Assembly (NCBI GenBank): GCA_030430075.1 | Contig: JAUIGN010000014.1 | Location: forward strand, 1-64,000 | Length of the DNA stretch: 64,000 nucleotides | Direction of reading: 5' to 3' | DNA from: a bacterium | Lineage (GTDB): Bacteria > Planctomycetota > Planctomycetia > Pirellulales > Pirellulaceae | Part shown: positions 47,113 through 56,392 of the stretch, one piece after another | Numbering within the stretch: position 1 is the first letter of the stretch | Layout of the letters: every line of letters starts with the position of its first letter | Translations under genes and position numbers: made by a program | The notes under the pieces: generated by a model | Databases searched by the model: none | Told to the model about the DNA's origin: nothing | Seen by the model: only the letters and a program-made list of their open reading frames with translations

Positions 47113-48858
47113 ATGCAGACATTGCAGGGAATTGCGGTTTCGCCGGGCGTTGCCATCGGCGAGGCGCTGGTCATTGATAACGAAGGATTCCGTATCCCTC
47201 GCCGATTCGTGGTGCGCGACGTCGTCGAAGACGAAGTCGAGCGGTTGACGAAGGCGCTGGACGCGGTCGGTGCCGAGATCGCTCGGGACCGCGATGCGGT
47301 GACCGAAAAACTGGGCGACGACTACGGGGCCATCTTCACCGCCCACCTGCAGATGCTCCGCGATCGGCGGATGAATGACGAACTCGTGGCGTTGATTCGC
47401 GAGCAGCATCATTCGCCCGAGTATGCGGTCAGCCAGGTGCTCAGGCGTTACGCGAAGATCTTCCAGGAACTGCGCGACAACTACCTGGCAGAGCGAGCCA
47501 ACGACATCTTCGACTTAGAACGCCGCTTGCTCCGCAGATTGTTGGGCGAGCGTCGCGAAGAGCTGGGGCATATCACGTCGCCGGTCGTGGTGTTGGCCCA
47601 CAACCTGACGCCGTCGGAAACGGCGATGTTGGATCCTCAGTTTGTGCGGGCCTTCGTAACCGAGATCGGCGGCGCCGGCGGCCATACAGCGATCGTTGCG
47701 AAGGGACTGGAAATTCCCGCCGTCGTCGGAACCGGCAAGTTCCTCACCGACGTCTCTGGCGGAGAGACGGTCATTGTCGACGGTGACCTGGGCCGCGTGA
47801 TCTTGCAGCCGGACGACGAGACGGTCGCCCGCTACCAGCGGGAGCTGGAAGAGCACCGCACCCTGGCCGTGCGGCTCGAGGAACTGCGCGAACTGCCCGC
47901 GGAGACGCTCGACGCGACCCGCGTCACGCTGACGGCAAACATCGAGTTTCCTCGGGAAGTTCAAGCGTGTCTGGATCGCGGGGCGGATGGCGTCGGCTTG
48001 TACCGAACCGAATTCCTCTACCTGGCTGTTAGTTCGGAACCGACCGAGGAAGAGCACTACGAAGCGTATTGCCAGGTGTTGAAGACGATGGGTGATCGGC
48101 CCGTTGTCTTCCGCACGTTGGACCTGGGGGCGGACAAGTTGGGGCAGTCGCCGTCGCACGAGGAGGAACGCAACCCTTTTCTGGGGTTGCGCAGCATTCG
48201 CCTGTCATTGAAGAACCTGCCCCAGTTCCGCACGCAGTTGCGAGCGATCTTGCGGGCCAGCGTGCTCGGTTCGGCCAAGATCATGTTTCCGCTGATCTCC
48301 TCGCTGCAGGAACTGCGACAGGCCAAAATGGTCGTGGCGGACACCATGGAGGACCTGGAGGAGGCGGGCGTCGACTTTGATCGCGAGATTCAGATCGGCA
48401 TGATGGTCGAAGTGCCGGCGACCGTCGTGTTGCTGGACAAGTTCCTTGCCGAAGTCGATTTCATCAGCATCGGTACCAATGATCTGATTCAGTATGCGCT
48501 GGCTGTCGATCGCAGCAACAACGAAGTTGCCGATCGGTATCGGGCCAGCGACCCGGCCGTGCTGCGGCTGTTGGACATGTCGCTGACGGCGGCTCGCCAA
48601 GCCGGAGTGCCGGCCAGCGTGTGCGGGCAGATGAGCGGCGAAACTACCTACACGATGTTGCTCTTGGGGTTGGGGTTGCGGGCCCTCAGTGTTCCGCCCG
48701 CCGTCATCCCCGAGATCAAAAAAATATGTCGCAGTGTGACGCTCACGCGGTGCCGCGAAGTTGCCGAACGTGCCATGGCAATGGAAAGCTCGCAGGAGAT
48801 CGAAACCTACCTGCGCGAAGAACTTAGAAAGGTCGTGCCGGAACTCGCCCCCTGTTGA
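47113..48858 (+). CDS. ptsI: PTS enzyme I (phosphoenolpyruvate-protein phosphotransferase)
   Basis: 581 residues, close to the usual 570-575. The phospho-His191 is in GGAGGHTAIVAKGLEIPAVVGTG. The barrel has GVGLYRTEFLYL, the PEP-binding RTLDLGADK, IKMFPLISS-type AKIMFPLISSLQEL, SIGTNDLIQYALAVDR and the active-site Cys in VCGQMSGE. It transfers phosphate from PEP to HPr. It follows ptsH by 140 bases and precedes the RNase E/G gene by 71, all on the same strand. Confidence 0.95.
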   Translation: MQTLQGIAVSPGVAIGEALVIDNEGFRIPRRFVVRDVVEDEVERLTKALDAVGAEIARDRDAVTEKLGDDYGAIFTAHLQMLRDRRMNDELVALIREQHHSPEYAVSQVLRRYAKIFQELRDNYLAERANDIFDLERRLLRRLLGERREELGHITSPVVVLAHNLTPSETAMLDPQFVRAFVTEIGGAGGHTAIVAKGLEIPAVVGTGKFLTDVSGGETVIVDGDLGRVILQPDDETVARYQRELEEHRTLAVRLEELRELPAETLDATRVTLTANIEFPREVQACLDRGADGVGLYRTEFLYLAVSSEPTEEEHYEAYCQVLKTMGDRPVVFRTLDLGADKLGQSPSHEEERNPFLGLRSIRLSLKNLPQFRTQLRAILRASVLGSAKIMFPLISSLQELRQAKMVVADTMEDLEEAGVDFDREIQIGMMVEVPATVVLLDKFLAEVDFISIGTNDLIQYALAVDRSNNEVADRYRASDPAVLRLLDMSLTAARQAGVPASVCGQMSGETTYTMLLLGLGLRALSVPPAVIPEIKKICRSVTLTRCREVAERAMAMESSQEIETYLREELRKVVPELAPC

Positions 48859-48929
48859 CGGCGAGTTCAGAGGACAAACTGTCCTCCGGCCCCACACCAG
48901 CCAACCCCCATACACGAGAATCCAATCGT

Positions 48930-50519
48930 ATGAAGAAAGAAATGCTGATCAATGTTTCGCAGCCCGAAGAATGCCGGATTGCGATCATTGAAGACGGTCT
49001 GCTGGAAGAGCTCTACATCGAACGGGCGAGCCAAGACAATCTGGTAGGGAATATCTATAAGGGACGAATTGTCAATCTCGAGCCCAGTATCCAGGCTGCC
49101 TTCGTCGACTTTGGCGTGGGGCGCAACGGATTTCTCCATATCAGTGATGTCGAGCCCCAATATTTTCGCCAAGGCGGATACGATCCCGATGTGCCGCTGG
49201 AGAACCCGCACGCCGGTGGCGACGAGGAAGCCGAGCGGCGGGCCAAACGCAAGCATCGCCCCGGCTCGCGACCCCGGATCAAACCGCCGATCCAGGAACT
49301 GTTTCGCCGCGGTGACGAAGTGCTTGTGCAGGTGATCAAGGAAGGGATCGGCGCCAAAGGGCCAACCCTGTCGACCTACATCAGCATCCCCGGCCGCTAC
49401 CTGGTTCTGATGCCGGCCTTGGGACGGCTGGGAGTCTCGCGGAAGATCGAAGACGACGACGACCGCAAGCGGCTGCGGCAGGCCTTGCTGGAACTGAATC
49501 CGCCCAAAGGGCTCGGTTTCATCGTTCGCACGGCCGGTGTCGACAGGACCAAGAAAGAACTCTCCCGCGACATGGCCTACCTGTTGCGGCTCTGGAAAGT
49601 CTTGGTGCGGCGCGTCAAGAAGACATCGGCGCCGGTCGACATCTACGAAGAAAGCGACATGATCATCCGCACGATCCGCGACATCTTCACGACCGATGTC
49701 GATGCGATCTATGTTGATCAGGAGGACGCCTACAACCGGGCCAAGGAGTTCTTGCAGCTTGTCATGCCCCGACACGTTGGCCGGCTGCACTTGTATGAAG
49801 GCAAGGAGCCGCTCTTTCATCGTTACAAACTCGAGACGGAAATCGCACGGATCTACAAGCGTGAAGTGCCGCTGCCGGCCGGCGGTTCCATTGTGATCGA
49901 TCAGACGGAGGCACTCGTCGCCATCGATGTTAACAGCGGCAACTTTCGCGTTGACAATTCCGCGGAAGAGACCGCCTTTCGGATGAATATGGCGGCCGCC
50001 AAGGAAATCGCCCGCCAATTGAGGCTGCGCGACCTGGGCGGTGTCATCGTCAATGACTTCATTGACATGCGGAAAGAGAAGCACCGTCGCGGCCTGGAGC
50101 GGGCGCTGCGAGATTGGATGAAGCGGGATCGGGCGCGCACCAAGATCTTGCGAACCAGCCCTTTCGGGCTCGTCGAAATGACCCGCCAACGAATTCGCCC
50201 CAGCTTGAAGCGCAGCGTCTACACGGACTGCCCGTGCTGCAACGGGCGGGCCGTCGTCAAGACCGCCGAGAGTATGTCCATCGAAGTCGTGCGGATGTTG
50301 ATGCTGGCCGGGCAGCAGCCCAACGTCGACCGCGTGACCGTCCGCGTCAACGATGATGTGGCCTCCTATCTGAACAATCGCAAACGAAAAGAAATCACCC
50401 TCCTGGAAGAAGAAGGTGGGATGACGATTCAGATCCTTGGCAGTGAAGGCCTGTATCCCGAGCATCTCGAGCTCGATTGCCGTGACCGCTCGGGTCAACC
50501 CATCACGCTCAATACGTAA
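48930..50519 (+). CDS. Ribonuclease E/G family endoribonuclease
   Basis: 529 residues from the ATG at 48930. The S1 domain starts at NLVGNIYKGRIVNLEPSIQAAFVDFGVGRNGFLHISDV and is interrupted by a basic and acidic insertion of about 40 residues (HAGGDEEAERRAKRKHRPGSR). The catalytic Asp residues are in VAIDVNSGNFR and GGVIVNDFIDM. The zinc-link cysteines are DCPCCNGRA. It lacks the long degradosome scaffold tail of E. coli RNase E, so it is nearer RNase G in length. It processes rRNA and mRNA. Its place behind ptsI may mean co-transcription. Confidence 0.92.
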   Translation: MKKEMLINVSQPEECRIAIIEDGLLEELYIERASQDNLVGNIYKGRIVNLEPSIQAAFVDFGVGRNGFLHISDVEPQYFRQGGYDPDVPLENPHAGGDEEAERRAKRKHRPGSRPRIKPPIQELFRRGDEVLVQVIKEGIGAKGPTLSTYISIPGRYLVLMPALGRLGVSRKIEDDDDRKRLRQALLELNPPKGLGFIVRTAGVDRTKKELSRDMAYLLRLWKVLVRRVKKTSAPVDIYEESDMIIRTIRDIFTTDVDAIYVDQEDAYNRAKEFLQLVMPRHVGRLHLYEGKEPLFHRYKLETEIARIYKREVPLPAGGSIVIDQTEALVAIDVNSGNFRVDNSAEETAFRMNMAAAKEIARQLRLRDLGGVIVNDFIDMRKEKHRRGLERALRDWMKRDRARTKILRTSPFGLVEMTRQRIRPSLKRSVYTDCPCCNGRAVVKTAESMSIEVVRMLMLAGQQPNVDRVTVRVNDDVASYLNNRKRKEITLLEEEGGMTIQILGSEGLYPEHLELDCRDRSGQPITLNT

Positions 50520-50580
50520 CGTGCCCGCGGCGGCACCCGTTCCGTCGTGACGGCAGGCGTAGCACGGCGGGCCGCCGATG

Positions 50581-50735
50581 ATTCGTGAACGAACAACCTT
50601 CATTCCAGGTCGTTGGATCGCAGTTGTTTGTGGTGAACTTACCCAAGGCGCCGCGGATCTCAGCCGGAACGCGCGAGCGGCCGGTCGGTTCGGCTACCGA
50701 CCGAACCGGGGATAACGCCCTCCGGCTGATGGAGA
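50581..50735 (+). repeat. Dispersed intergenic repeat family, copy D
   Basis: Nearly full length: ATTCGTGAACGAACAACC, GGATCGCAGTTGTTTGTGG, TGAACTTACCCAAGGCGCCG, CGGATCTCAGCCGGAACGCG, then GAACCGGGGATAACGCCC and TCCGGCTGATGGA. It lies between the RNase E/G and tex genes. The left part closely matches copy E. Confidence 0.75.
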
Positions 50736-50966
50736 ATCCGGGTTGGCGATACAAATGAGTCACGTTTGAACGGCTAACGGGAGCGGACAAACATGCCGCG
50801 AGCGTCAGCTCGCTATTGGTCCGGGGCCCGGCCTCGCTAGTCGCTGCCGAATCTTGTGCACTCCGCTTGATGGCATGAACGCAGTGCATCGATCGCGTCC
50901 CTACTCCCGCGGTACGAACTCTCATCGGCGGTCAGTTGAGCCTTAGCATCCACGCAGCGAAAGCCT

Positions 50967-53462
50967 ATGCGTTCACTACCGAGCATTCATCTCGACTTGC
51001 TGGCCGCTACCTTGAAGTTGCCGGTCGATCTCGTCACGACAGCGTTGCAACTGTTGGACGACGGCAATACGCCATCGTTTATTGCCCGTTACCGCCGGGA
51101 CGCGGTGGGCGGCATCGACGAGAATGCGATCCGTGAGCTTCAGCGACTGGCCGCGAAGTTTCGCGCGTTGGAGGAACGCAAGCACAAGATCCGCAAGTCG
51201 CTGGTCTCGCGCGGCAAGCTCACCGCCGACCTGGCGGCTGGGATTGAGGCAGCCCAATCAGCCAAGGACCTGGAAGATCTCTACCTCCCCTTCAAAGGCC
51301 ACAAACGGACGCTGGCCACGGTGGCCCGCCAGCGCGGTTTGAGCTCACTGGCGGACGACCTGCTCGAAGGCACGCTGGCGGGCGCCGATTTGGCGTCCCG
51401 GCTGGAACACCAGGTGAGTGCGGTTGCAGAACTCGCGACGCCCGCAGAAGCCCTGGCCGGGGCGGGGCATATCTTGGCCGAGCAATTCAGTGAGCGGGTG
51501 GACGTTCGCGCCCGACTACGACAGGTCTTCCGGGAAACCGGCCGGGTCACCTGCAGCCGGGCAGAGACCGCACCCGGTTCGCCGCCGGACAAGGACCAAC
51601 AGAAACGAAGCAAATCGTATCGCGACTACTGCGATTTCAGTGAACCTCTTCGCTGCATCCCGCCTCACCGCATCTTGGCCGTTAATCGGGGGGAACGCTC
51701 CAAGGTGCTCCGCGTCCGCATCACCTGTGACGCCGACGTAATGGTCGCCGCCATGGAGAGCCTGCTGATTCCGGCGGGGCATCCCCACGCTGAACTGCTC
51801 GTGCGGTGCGCCCAGGACGCCTGGCAGCGGCTCATCCAACCCAGCCTGGAACGGGAGTTTCGCCGGGAACTGAGCGAGCGCGCCGAGCAGCATGCGATCC
51901 AGGTGTTTGCCTGCAACTTGCGCAATTTGTTGCTCCAGGCACCGGTCCGCGGACACCGACTCGTCGCGATCGCCGCCGGTTTTCGTAGCGGTTGCAAGCT
52001 GGCGGCACTCGACGAGTTCGGCAACGTCCTCGCGCATCGCGTGATCCATGTGATCGGCGACCCACAGCGGCGTGACGAAGGGCGCAGAACGCTTGTTCGG
52101 CTGATTCGCGAGCAGGGGGCGTCGGTGGTGGCGATCGGCAACGGCAATGCCTGCCGGCAAGCCGAACAACTGGTTGCGGACGTCATTGCCCATGAATTGG
52201 CCGACCTGGACCTGGCCTACACGATCGTCAATGAAGCAGGCGCCAGTGTCTATTCGACCAGCATGGTGGGTGTCGAGGAGCTGCCGCAGTACGACGCCGA
52301 AATGCGCAGCGCGATTTCGATCGGCCGCCGCCTGCTCGACCCGCTCTCGGAACTCGTCAAAATCAATCCAGCCAACATCGGAGTCGGACTTTACCAGCAC
52401 GACGTCAAAGCTCGTAACCTGCAGGAGTCGCTCGACGCGGTCGTGGCGGCCTGCGTGAATTTTGTCAGTGTCGACGTCAATACCGCCAGCCCGGCCCTGC
52501 TGAAGTATGTTTCCGGCCTGAACCAACTGAGCGCACGGAGCCTTTATGAGTACCGCTGTCAGCAGGGACCGTTTCGGAGCCGCGCCGAGTTTCGGAACGT
52601 ACCCGGGTTCGGCGACGTGGCCTACACACAAGCGGCCGGATTCTTGAAGATCTACGATGGCGAAAATCCGCTGGATGCAACCATCATTCACCCGGAAAGC
52701 TACGAACTGGCGAACCGGGTCCTGGCCCGCCTGCGGGGCTGCAAGGGCGAGCGATCGCAGGCAAACGCCGCGGCAGACGCGCGTACGGAAGCCAATCGTC
52801 GGCTGAGCGGTTCGGATACCGATCGCGACGTTGACGTGGTGGGCCTGGCTACCGAACTGGGAGTTGGCGAGCTGCTCCTTTCGGACATCCTGACCGCGTT
52901 GACGCGCCCCCAGCGTGATCCCCGCGACGGCCTCCCGTCGCCCGTGTTTCGCCGCAGCATCCTCAAACTGGACGACTTGAAACCGGGCATGGAATTACAG
53001 GGGACCGTCCTGAACGTGGTCGATTTCGGTGCCTTCGTTGACATCGGGATTTCCGACAGCGCCCTGGTTCACATCAGCCAATTGGTGGATCGGTTCGTGA
53101 ACGATCCGCACGAAATCGTCGGTGTCGGCGACGTGCTGCGCGTCTGGGTCTTGGACGTTGACCTGGCGCGGCGGCGCGTCTCCGTGACCGCCATTCCGCC
53201 GGACCGCCGGCGACGGGACAAGTCGGCAGCTCGCCGGTCCGATGAGGAGCGGGCGGCGTCACGCAAGCAGCACGGACGACCCCCGCGACCTCACCTCGCG
53301 TCCCGTTCGACGCAGACCGCGCCGGTGTCGGGCCCCGCGGCTCCGCTGAGCGAAGCGATGGCCTCCGGCAAGGAACCGCTCCGTTCGTTTGCTGACTTGA
53401 AGCAGTATCTGGAGACCCAGCCGCCGGCGGATGACGATCCCGGGAACGGGGCGGGCGATTAA
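50967..53462 (+). CDS. tex: Tex-family RNA-binding transcription accessory protein
   Basis: 831 residues. The N-terminal HTH/helical part has LLDDGNTPSFIARYRRDAVGGIDENAIREL and DLEDLYLPFKGHKRTLATVARQRGL. The YqgF-like RNase H fold, LVAIAAGFRSGCKLAALDEFGNVL, is followed by AIGNGNACRQAE. The helix-hairpin-helix part is VDVNTASPALLKYVSGL through FRNVPGFGDVAYTQAAGFL. The C-terminal S1 domain is GMELQGTVLNVVDFGAFVDIG. A basic tail follows. Tex binds nucleic acid and affects transcription and stress survival in several bacteria. The usual GFRTGCK reads GFRSGCK. Confidence 0.94.
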   Translation: MRSLPSIHLDLLAATLKLPVDLVTTALQLLDDGNTPSFIARYRRDAVGGIDENAIRELQRLAAKFRALEERKHKIRKSLVSRGKLTADLAAGIEAAQSAKDLEDLYLPFKGHKRTLATVARQRGLSSLADDLLEGTLAGADLASRLEHQVSAVAELATPAEALAGAGHILAEQFSERVDVRARLRQVFRETGRVTCSRAETAPGSPPDKDQQKRSKSYRDYCDFSEPLRCIPPHRILAVNRGERSKVLRVRITCDADVMVAAMESLLIPAGHPHAELLVRCAQDAWQRLIQPSLEREFRRELSERAEQHAIQVFACNLRNLLLQAPVRGHRLVAIAAGFRSGCKLAALDEFGNVLAHRVIHVIGDPQRRDEGRRTLVRLIREQGASVVAIGNGNACRQAEQLVADVIAHELADLDLAYTIVNEAGASVYSTSMVGVEELPQYDAEMRSAISIGRRLLDPLSELVKINPANIGVGLYQHDVKARNLQESLDAVVAACVNFVSVDVNTASPALLKYVSGLNQLSARSLYEYRCQQGPFRSRAEFRNVPGFGDVAYTQAAGFLKIYDGENPLDATIIHPESYELANRVLARLRGCKGERSQANAAADARTEANRRLSGSDTDRDVDVVGLATELGVGELLLSDILTALTRPQRDPRDGLPSPVFRRSILKLDDLKPGMELQGTVLNVVDFGAFVDIGISDSALVHISQLVDRFVNDPHEIVGVGDVLRVWVLDVDLARRRVSVTAIPPDRRRRDKSAARRSDEERAASRKQHGRPPRPHLASRSTQTAPVSGPAAPLSEAMASGKEPLRSFADLKQYLETQPPADDDPGNGAGD

Positions 53463-53559
53463 CGATCGGAATCGTAGGTGGTACACTTGACCGAAGTGGG
53501 TGTTTCTTCGTGGTGTTCCGCTCCGACTGACTTCCTGTCCGGCCCCCGGTGAGCAAGAC

Positions 53560-54042
53560 ATGAATTTTGATGAACGACTGCAAAAAGCGATTCAACGGGG
53601 TCAGCAGCGTAGCGACGACCGAGCTCGCCAGGCCAAGGAACGGCAGCTCTCCGAAGATGAATTGAAGGGGTTGCATACGCAATATCGGCTGCAGTTATCC
53701 GAACACATCGAGGGTTGCCTCAAGTCGATCCCGGCCCATTTTCCAGGTTTTGATTACCAGACCGTGTTTGGCGAACGGGGTTGGGGGGCCAGTTGCAGTC
53801 GCGATGACCTGCGTCTCTCGGGGGGCCGCCGGAACAACGACTATAGCCGATTGGAGATGACGATCCGTCCGTTCTCCGAATACCACGTGGTTGACCTGGC
53901 CAGCAAAGGGACCATCCGCAACAAGGAGGTCTTCAGCCGCAACCATTTCGAGAAGATCGAGAACGTTGACCCGGCAAAGTTCATCGAATTGATCGACCTG
54001 TGGGTCTTGGAATACGCCGAGCTATACGCGGCCAAGCGGTAG
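53560..54042 (+). CDS. Conserved hypothetical protein
   Basis: 160 residues from the ATG at 53560; an upstream extension is unlikely. There is a charged helical N terminus (FDERLQKAIQRGQQRSDDRARQAKERQLSEDEL) and an alpha/beta C-terminal part (YSRLEMTIRPFSEYHVVDLASKGTIRNKEVFSRNHFEKIENV). It has no signal peptide, membrane span or catalytic motif. It looks like a planctomycete-specific soluble protein. It lies about 100 bases after tex on the same strand and may be co-transcribed with it. Confidence 0.75.
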   Translation: MNFDERLQKAIQRGQQRSDDRARQAKERQLSEDELKGLHTQYRLQLSEHIEGCLKSIPAHFPGFDYQTVFGERGWGASCSRDDLRLSGGRRNNDYSRLEMTIRPFSEYHVVDLASKGTIRNKEVFSRNHFEKIENVDPAKFIELIDLWVLEYAELYAAKR

Positions 54043-54102
54043 CCCCGGGACCTGGCTGCCAACAGGGCCGCTTCGTTGCGCCGTCTGCGACGGGCCGTTT
54101 GC

Positions 54103-54666
54103 TCAAACAATGACGCTGGTCAATTCTTGAAACCGCGGGTCCGAGCGAATCGGATCAAAGTCGGGCTCGGCGTAGATCAGGTCCCGATAGTCACTGTCAA
54201 TCAGAAATGCCCGCGACAGGTATTCCAGCGCCAGCTTGACGTTGTTCGCCAGGCTCCAATAGCAGGCAAGGTTGTAGTAGATGATCGCCTCTCCGGGTTC
54301 GAAGGCGAGCGCCTCCTCAAGCGACTGGATCGCCAGGTCAAGCTTGCCGACCCGCTTGTGGCACCAGCCGAGAGCCAGCCAGATATGGACGTTCTCGCAG
54401 TCCAGCTCGGCGGCCGATTCGAAGTACTCGATGGCCTCCGGAAATCGTTCCATGACGCGCAAGGCTTGCCCTTTGAGGTAACTGCAGTGCGCCTTGTTAC
54501 CCCGACTTCGCTTGACCTGGGACAACGCTGTCAGGGCGCGCTGCCCGAGGCGGTTGCGGACGCGCGGGCTGAGTGGCAATTGATCCGCACAAGCCATCGC
54601 CAGGTCGATATACCCTTCGGCTTCTCTGAGGATCTGCTGGCGTTTGATATGCATGTAAGTCGTCAT
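54103..54666 (-). CDS. Tetratricopeptide-repeat protein
   Basis: 187 residues with GAGG upstream of the ATG. At least three TPR units are visible: HCSYLKGQALRVMERFPEAIEYFESAAELD, HIWLALGWCHKRVGKLDLAIQSLEEALAFEP and IIYYNLACYWSLANNVKLALEYLSRAFLID. It has no signal peptide, so it is a cytoplasmic adaptor or scaffold. The ending FDPIRSDPRFQELTSVIV is common in this TPR group. Partner unknown. It is convergent with the hypothetical gene before it. Confidence 0.85.
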   Translation of the reverse strand: MTTYMHIKRQQILREAEGYIDLAMACADQLPLSPRVRNRLGQRALTALSQVKRSRGNKAHCSYLKGQALRVMERFPEAIEYFESAAELDCENVHIWLALGWCHKRVGKLDLAIQSLEEALAFEPGEAIIYYNLACYWSLANNVKLALEYLSRAFLIDSDYRDLIYAEPDFDPIRSDPRFQELTSVIV

Positions 54667-55129
54667 TGGTTACCTCGCTCGCCAAGGTTGAGCGAAACAG
54701 GACTCGCGTCCCTCTATATTCTACCTGCCCAGGTCGGGCGGCGTAACATCTTGTGGGCTCGAATTCTTGAACTCGCATGCACCCCAGTGCACGACCGATC
54801 ACATCCATCCGCCTTGACGATTCTGCCCGGCGTAGCAGGACCACACCCAATGGACACGTGAAGCGTGCTCACCTCGATCGGCACCGTTCGCAGTCGATTC
54901 CACACACGCCACATTCGGAAATTCTAGTTCGCCCGCGCGCGACCCGCCATATCCATTCTTTGCCGATTCATCCGGAACCGGTTCGACCAAGAAATGCGCT
55001 TGACATTGCTGCTTCAACAATGATCTGAGCTCAAGAATGCACAGCAACCGCCGGGCTGTTCCGGCGCTGGGCGGATGCTGCATCAGACGTCGCGCGTGAG
55101 CCCCCTGACCGTCGTTTGCAAAGCGAACC
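54667..55129. other. Intergenic, nothing recognised
   Basis: About 460 bases upstream of the TPR gene, less GC-rich in places. No gene, RNA or repeat was recognised before copy E of the dispersed repeat. Confidence 0.35.
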
Positions 55130-55235
55130 GAACGGTAACCTGTTCCAGCATGAGATGCGCCGCAATTCTGGCAGGTTCACCACAATCGATTGCGACACGA
55201 CAAACTGCACGGAATGGTTGTTCGTTCATGAACCA
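55130..55235 (-). repeat. Dispersed intergenic repeat family, copy E (truncated)
   Basis: On the minus strand: TTCATGAACGAACAACCATT, GTGTCGCAATCGATTGTGG, TGAACCTGCCAGAATTGCGG, CGCATCTCATGCTGGAAC. It matches the left two thirds of copy D but lacks the right GAACCGGGG...GGCTGATG end. It lies next to the 3' end of the DUF456 gene. Confidence 0.65.
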
Positions 55236-55300
55236 TCCGCGCCCAGTCCGTCTGCCTCGAAGTTGCCGATGCCTGCCCCCACCACAAACATCATTCGCGG

Positions 55301-55870
55301 CTAGAAGTGGAAAATCAAGGCCACGGTGAGCACGCCTATCATGATTGCGCCAACCCAGATCTTCCCCAGTGTGCCGGCGAGCCGACTCCAGAAGGCGGCA
55401 TGCCCGACGCGCATGCTCTCGTCCATATCACGGCCTTTCCAGCGTTCGCCCAACACGGCGCCGACCAAGGCTCCCAAGCTGGCGCAGAAGAGAATTCCGA
55501 TTACGATTCCCACGACCGGTATCGGGATGATCGCACCCACGGGTACCCCGGCGACGCCACCCAGCAACGAGCCAAACAGCGAAAGGGCAGCACCCCGTTT
55601 ACTCCCACCGGCACTTGTTGTCCCCACGGCCCCGGCCGCAAATTCGATCAGTTCGCCCACCAGTGCCAGCACGACGAGAATCCCGACAACAATCCATCCG
55701 ACGTCAGTGCGCGCCGCGTCATCAATGAGGTACGCGTAGACGGCAGAAACACCGCAGACCATCCAGTTGCCCGGCAACCCACCAATGTTCGTGGCCCAGC
55801 AGACCAAGACCGTTAGGAGGAAGAGAAACGCCCAAAGAACATCAAGTGCTGGGCCAAGGTATTCAGTCAT
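55301..55870 (-). CDS. DUF456 family membrane protein
   Basis: 189 residues from the ATG at 55870; a TTG four codons earlier is an alternative. It is strongly hydrophobic, with spans at VLWAFLFLLTVLVCWATNIGGLPGNWMV, VGWIVVGILVVLALVGELIEFAAG, and glycine-rich hairpins GSLLGGVAGVPVGAIIPIPVVGIVIGILFCASLGALVG, then WVGAIMIGVLTVALIF. The GLPGNW and GELIEFAAGAVGTTSAGGSKRGA motifs are the DUF456 signature. Function unknown. It is an inner-membrane protein with the minisatellite region upstream. Confidence 0.85.
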   Translation of the reverse strand: MTEYLGPALDVLWAFLFLLTVLVCWATNIGGLPGNWMVCGVSAVYAYLIDDAARTDVGWIVVGILVVLALVGELIEFAAGAVGTTSAGGSKRGAALSLFGSLLGGVAGVPVGAIIPIPVVGIVIGILFCASLGALVGAVLGERWKGRDMDESMRVGHAAFWSRLAGTLGKIWVGAIMIGVLTVALIFHF

Positions 55871-55942
55871 GAAAGCGTGCAATCACAAGGGCTAAGTGGG
55901 GCCGACGACTGCGAAGCGAAACTTCGCTCGTGCTTGCCTCCT

Positions 55943-56044
55943 TTGCAGGTCGTGCTGCTGAAGGCAGGGATTGGAGGGGGAACAGGATGAACGAAGAAAA
56001 AGTCATGCCATTGCAGGTCGTGCTGCTGAAGGCAGGGATTGGAG
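55943..56044. repeat. Direct repeat pair upstream of the DUF456 gene
   Basis: The 34-bp sequence beginning ttgcaggtcgtgctgctgaa and ending ggcagggattggag occurs at 55943-55976 and again at 56011-56044, a 68-bp period. Confidence 0.85.
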
Positions 56045-56079
56045 ACCTGCGGTCAGCGGTTTCGGCGGGGTCGGAGACC

Positions 56080-56295
56080 CGCGCCGAGCAAGGTATGGCG
56101 GTTCGCGCCGAGCACGGTACGGCGGTTCGCGCCGAGCAAGGTATGGCGGTTCGCGCCGAGCATGGTATGGGAGCCCGCGCGGAGCACGGTATGGCGGCCC
56201 GCGCCGAGCATCGTATGTCAGCCCGCGCCGAGCACGGTATGGCAGCCCGCGCCGAGCATCGTATGGCGGTCCGTGCCGAGGCCGGTTTGGTGAAC
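56080..56295. repeat. 24-bp minisatellite, nine units
   Basis: Units of 24 bp with core cgcgccgagcacggtatggc run head to tail: 56080, 56104, 56128, 56152, 56176, 56200, 56224, 56248 and a degenerate one at 56272. The first three are almost identical. Because 24 is a multiple of three, several frames stay open, giving an eight-residue RAEHGMAV-type repeat on the plus strand and a Cys-Ser-Ala-Arg-rich repeat on the minus strand. I see no good start site, so I treat it as non-coding. Confidence 0.85.
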
Positions 56296-56392
56296 TGCGG
56301 CGAACGGATTTTTGTCTGTGTTACTACGTCAGGCATCAAGCGTCTATTCGCTGCACGGGCCGGGAACTTGGTGCCAGGCCGGTCGAATTGTC

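Noticed and set aside
48867-50603. Minus-strand open frame of 578 codons
   Set aside because: Antisense shadow of the RNase E/G gene.
33991-55235. Intergenic repeats as a CRISPR array
   Set aside because: Copies are kilobases apart, long and diverged, with no regular spacers or cas genes.
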